DNA of 60,000 bases from Cryptomeria japonica (lineage: Eukaryota > Streptophyta > Pinopsida > Cupressales > Cupressaceae), in NCBI RefSeq assembly GCF_030272615.1, contig NC_081414.1, positions 766,492,483 through 766,552,482 on the forward strand, read 5' to 3'. Positions 57,066 to 60,000 of this stretch are shown in pieces. The notes beneath the pieces were generated by a model, which saw nothing but the letters and a program-made list of their open reading frames with translations, had not been told where the DNA came from and ran no database searches. The translations under genes and the position numbers were made by a program. The stretch's first letter is position 1. Each line of letters begins with the position of its first letter.

Positions 57066-57245
57066 GTGGGCCGACCAACCAAGATGGTGGACGTGGATGT
57101 GATCAACACAGGGGTTGCAGGTAGTGCAACCAAGGTGGCGACCACGCTGGTGGTTGTGGAAGGGGCCATGGCAGAGCTGGGGGTCATGGATACTGAGGTG
57201 GTGGCAATTGCAATCAGCCCTCCCCAACCCTTCTCCCTAAGATAC
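57066..57245 (+). pseudogene. Gly-rich coding fragment
   Basis: A locally GC-rich stretch. One plus-strand frame reads GGRGCDQHRGCR, stop, CNQGGDHAGGCGRGHGRAGG, HGY, stop, GGGNCNQ: Gly/Arg/His repeats similar to Gly-rich RNA-binding tails or to the RGG region of copia gags. Alternative frames on both strands are also open but of poorer composition. Origin uncertain. Confidence 0.3.
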
Positions 57246-57450
57246 CCAAGATCATAGTTGAATTTTTATTTTGCTAAGTACTCTTAGACTAGGGTCCAAC
57301 TCCACAAAGCTCTTAGAAGATATTAGTCTAAATGATGTAAATGTAATGGTATTTTGTGTGTGAGCTGCAACTCAGTCTATCTATGTAGTGTTTCATTTTG
57401 TTTAATATAAATTTGTTTGTCTATTTTGTTGCCCCTTGTTTCCTACAAAA

Positions 57451-57462
57451 TGGTATCAGAGC
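57451..57462 (+). promoter_or_regulatory. Element H primer-binding site
   Basis: TGGTATCAGAGC, a canonical Met-type PBS, three bases after the LTR end. Confidence 0.9.
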
Positions 57463-58382
57463 TAAAGGTCAAGAGTGGAAAATGCTTTTATTCTTCTCCA
57501 TTTTGTCTTTGCTTTGTTAAGTGTACTGCTCTATGAGTACTCCAGTTTGCAGCTAGTGCATTGCTCTATTTCTCTGTGCTTTTTTACAACCATTTAGCGG
57601 CGTTCTTCTTTTTCAACTCCTTGTGCATTTTCTTGTGTTAAACTACCAGCACCAACATGGATTGGCTAGTGTAGAACCCAAGCTATATTGGGTAGTGTTG
57701 TTTTTTTGTAAATGAGCAAGATTGAGTGTCATTCAGTCTTTTGGTGGTTTGAATTTGTAAATGATTTGTGAAAAGGCAAAATCTTTTAGGAGTGTGCTAA
57801 GCTTCAGAAGGAAATCGCCCATTTTGACTGTGGCAAAGAGTAAGTTGCTCCAATAGGAAAAGTACAACAACCAATAGTGTAGATGAAAATTTCTTGAGTG
57901 AAGTGTCTAGCATCACAACATTTTTGGAAAAGCTTTCAACAAGGAAGAAGGAAGTTGCATACATAATATGAGCTACATGTGTAGAAGAAAAAGTCAAAGC
58001 AATCAAAGAGATGGAGTCACAGGTTGTGAAAAAAGATTATCAAAGCCCAATCAGTGCAAAGGAGTTGGTTTCTACCAAGGGATGATTTCAAAGGTCACTA
58101 GAGGGAAGTGTCCAACATGGCATTATTGGTTCTAATCATCACTACCAAAGAGATAGAAGTCTGTAAGATTTGTAAAAGGCATCAAAGCAATTGTTGAAGC
58201 CGTCAAAGATGAAGTAAGAGATAGCTGTTAAAAGTGTTTCTGATGTTTCAACTAGAGCAGGCTCGAGTGGAGTGAAAGCATGGAAGTTTGAAGAAATCAC
58301 CAAAGTGAAAAAAAAAGTGAATCACTACCAGTGTGACTCTATGGGAGATGTTGATAAAACAAGTGAATCACACTTGATCCTA

Positions 58383-58470
58383 TGATGTAATGGTTAAGAA
58401 AAGGGCCGGATCTCATGGTTAGAGCATCCCAACAACATCATGGGGTTTCCTAGATTCGATCTCTAGTATT
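58383..58470 (+). repeat. tRNA-like (pol III box) sequence inside H
   Basis: CTCATGGTTAGAGCATCCC at about 58412 resembles an A box, and TAGATTCGATCTCTAG at about 58451 a B box, with about 40 bp between them. CCCAACAACATCATGGGG forms a short stem in anticodon-arm position. Probably a tRNA-derived SINE head or tRNA relic; no acceptor stem is seen. Confidence 0.4.
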
Positions 58471-58558
58471 TGAAGAATTTAGATGCCGAAGAATCAGTGA
58501 AAGAAGTGAAGAAGGAAATTGAAATTAATGGAATTGGTAGATGTGATTAAGGGGAAGT

Positions 58559-59019
58559 GTTCGAGATAATCCCAACTACCCCAGCTCTATTGTGTCCTCC
58601 ATATCCTCCGTATATCGAAGAAAATTTTTCAACTCATGTCCTTCGTATCCTCCAATTTGTAGGCTTATCTCTCAACATTACATATGAGCATTCAAAACAT
58701 ATTTTGGCAAGATTTGGTTGAGCTCCTCAACTTGTCCAACATCACATCAACAAGTTTCACATGATTTATGGGTTGTTTAGAATATATTACTTTATTCTCT
58801 CCATCATAGATGTATAGCTCTATATATTGTTGAATCTATATTTTCCTAAGTACTCTCAGAGAAGGGTCCAACTCTGTAGAGCTATTAGAAGATATTAGTC
58901 TAAATGATGTAAATGTAATGGTATTTTGTGTATGATTTGCAACTTAGTCAATCTATGTAGTGTTTCATTTTGTTTAATATAATTTTTATTGTCTATTTTT
59001 CTGCTTTTTGTTTCCCACA
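58559..59019 (+). repeat. Element H 3' LTR
   Basis: Preceded by the polypurine tract AAGGGGAAG (58550-58558). It contains a TATA-like CTATATATTG at about 58821. By eye its last about 190 bp match 57256-57447 at around 90 percent. Confidence 0.8.
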
Positions 59020-59021
59020 AT

Positions 59022-59380
59022 AAGGAAATACTTTCCCGAGAAGAGATTTACTGGTGTGATAAAGCCTACGAAGATTGGTTGAAAGATGGGGACTCAAACA
59101 CTAATTTTTTTCTTGCAGTTGCAAAATGTAGAAGAATGAGAAATAAAATAGTCGAAATAAAAAAATTTAGATGGTACAAATGCCTCAAATTGGCAAGAGA
59201 TTGAAGAAGCGATAATTTTTTTTAAAGGAATCCTTGGCTGTGAGGGGTGACTCCCTACTCAACACCTTGTTCATGAGGATATAACCATTCCAAATCTCAT
59301 AATAGATGAGGACAATAACATGCTCACAACAACAGTCACAAAAAAGGAGATAATACCTAAGGAATTCTCTTTGTAATCTC
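59022..59380 (+). pseudogene. LINE (L1-type) ORF2 fragment
   Basis: The frame at about 59030-59204 encodes EEIYWCDKAYEDWLKDGD then SNTNFFLAVAKCRRMRNK. This is the conserved block between endonuclease and RT of plant LINE ORF2 (consensus WLKxGDxNTKFFH..RRRxNxI). After a frameshift it continues EIEEAIIFFKGILG and DEDNNMLTTTVTKKEI to about 59375. It starts right at the 3' end of copia H, so H may have inserted into or near it. The rest of ORF2 is not seen. Confidence 0.7.
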
Positions 59381-60000
59381 AATTATTAAGTAATTTGCCA
59401 TTTGCATTTTTTCATAGAATATAATTATCTTCTTATAATTGATTTCTCTTGTGCTTTCATAGAAGTTCCTAGATCTTTGCTCATTACAATTTTCAACCAA
59501 ATATTGCATGGCATAAAATATTCTATATCTTACATGTTGTTAGATCTTGTGGGATTATTTCTTGTAAGTCTTAATTGAGAGATCTAAGTTGCAATATTGT
59601 TAGATCTTAAACTTGGTTGAGTATTCTCTTCTCTTGTATCAAATAATGATGTGGATAACAGAAAAATTGATAAAATTATCATATTTGAGGGGGTCTCCCT
59701 GAATGTGTTTTTGTAAGTAGTGGGTTCACTTTGGAGCTTGTTGATGTAAATTTTAGTTCATTGTTGAGTTCTAGTGTCCAAGAAAGTTAGTTTCTTTTTT
59801 TGATATGTCCAAATTAGATATGTGAGGCCACATCTACAAGAGTTTGAAGTTGGGAGGTGGTTTCCAAATCCAAAAGGAGTTCTAGCAAGATCCTATATCT
59901 TGCTATATCTAGCTCCACCCTAGTTTCTTCTTCCACTCGTAAGGTTTTCTTATCCTCACCGATCCCATTTATCAACATTAGTGAGGGATTTTATGCCTCT
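59381..60000. other. Spacer to window end, no gene recognised
   Basis: T-rich sequence without a supported frame or element border. GTTAGATCTTGTGGG at about 59540 and GTTAGATCTTAAACTT at about 59599 are a short local repeat. Confidence 0.5.

Larger units (their letters stand above)
57256..59019 (+). mobile_element. Copia element H, deleted and 5'-truncated
   Basis: The 3' LTR is 58559-59019 (461 bp), starting TGTTCGAGATAATCC after the purine tract TTAAGGGGAAG and ending TTTCCCACA. The last about 190 bp recurs at 57256-57447 as a truncated 5' LTR (AAGATATTAGTCTAAATGATG in both), ending TTTCCTACA. PBS TGGTATCAGAGC lies at 57451-57462. Only about 1.1 kb of interior remains, with broken frames and no intact domain. 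The 5' LTR start is not visible, so the left border is set by where LTR similarity begins. Confidence 0.75.

Overview
This is nuclear DNA of a seed plant, and a transposon graveyard. The evidence is plant-type Ty1/copia pol genes (protease DSGC, integrase DD-E, reverse transcriptase FVDD, RNase H), initiator-Met primer-binding sites (TGGTATCA), LTRs ending TG...CA with 5-bp target duplications, plant L1-type LINE fragments, and AT-rich spacers. The elements are old: LTR pairs differ by several to about ten percent by eye, and every pol gene is broken. That and the long gene-free nest suggest a gymnosperm-sized genome, possibly a conifer; the species is inference only.

Most of positions 3461 to about 49330 is one stack of insertions whose borders can be read to the base. 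The oldest layer is copia F (minus strand): 3' LTR 3461-4982 + 7416-7561, RNase H/RT 7845-8658 + 9948-10250, gag remnant near 48895-49330. Solo LTR-like elements sit in its LTR (K, 4983-7410, CATGG) and in its RT (J, 8659-9947, TATAC). Copia B (minus; LTRs 12016-13107 + 19992-20083 and 33061-33704 + 48354-48889) lies inside F. B was hit three times: by A (13108-19986, AAGAT) in its 3' LTR, by C (21377-30748, CTTTA) in its RT, and by D (33705-48348, AAAAC) in its 5' LTR. D carries copia E (plus, 40056-47633, CTCTA/CTCTG) in its 5' LTR, and E carries a 144-bp LTR-like insert in gag (41715-41858, CATCA). That gives five levels: F > B > D > E > insert.

A and C are the unusual members. A is about 6.9 kb with copia-like ends and no protease, integrase or RT; it keeps a coiled coil plus four zinc knuckles and a second ancestral frame of roughly 1,060 codons with no gag-pol motif. 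C is about 9.4 kb with a different primer-binding site (TGGTGAACCCGACGTG), no pol, a Gln/Asn-repeat and Ser/Pro/Gln-rich frame, and a leader full of short repeats. Both look like large non-autonomous retroelements. A and D share LTR sequence, so a D-like element may have mobilised A.

Left of the stack is a solo LTR with AAGAT duplications (2158-3373). Right of it, 49331-51720 is AT-rich with nothing recognisable. The only candidate host gene is a 72-codon hydrophilic ORF at 52046-52264, behind an upstream region with ACGT-core (ABRE/G-box) motifs and before a poly(A) signal. An exon-like relic lies at 54008-54316 (minus). From 55.1 kb on there are fragments of another copia element interrupted by a 5'-truncated LINE (55465-56539), a deleted copia with LTRs (57256-59019), and a second LINE fragment (59022-59380).
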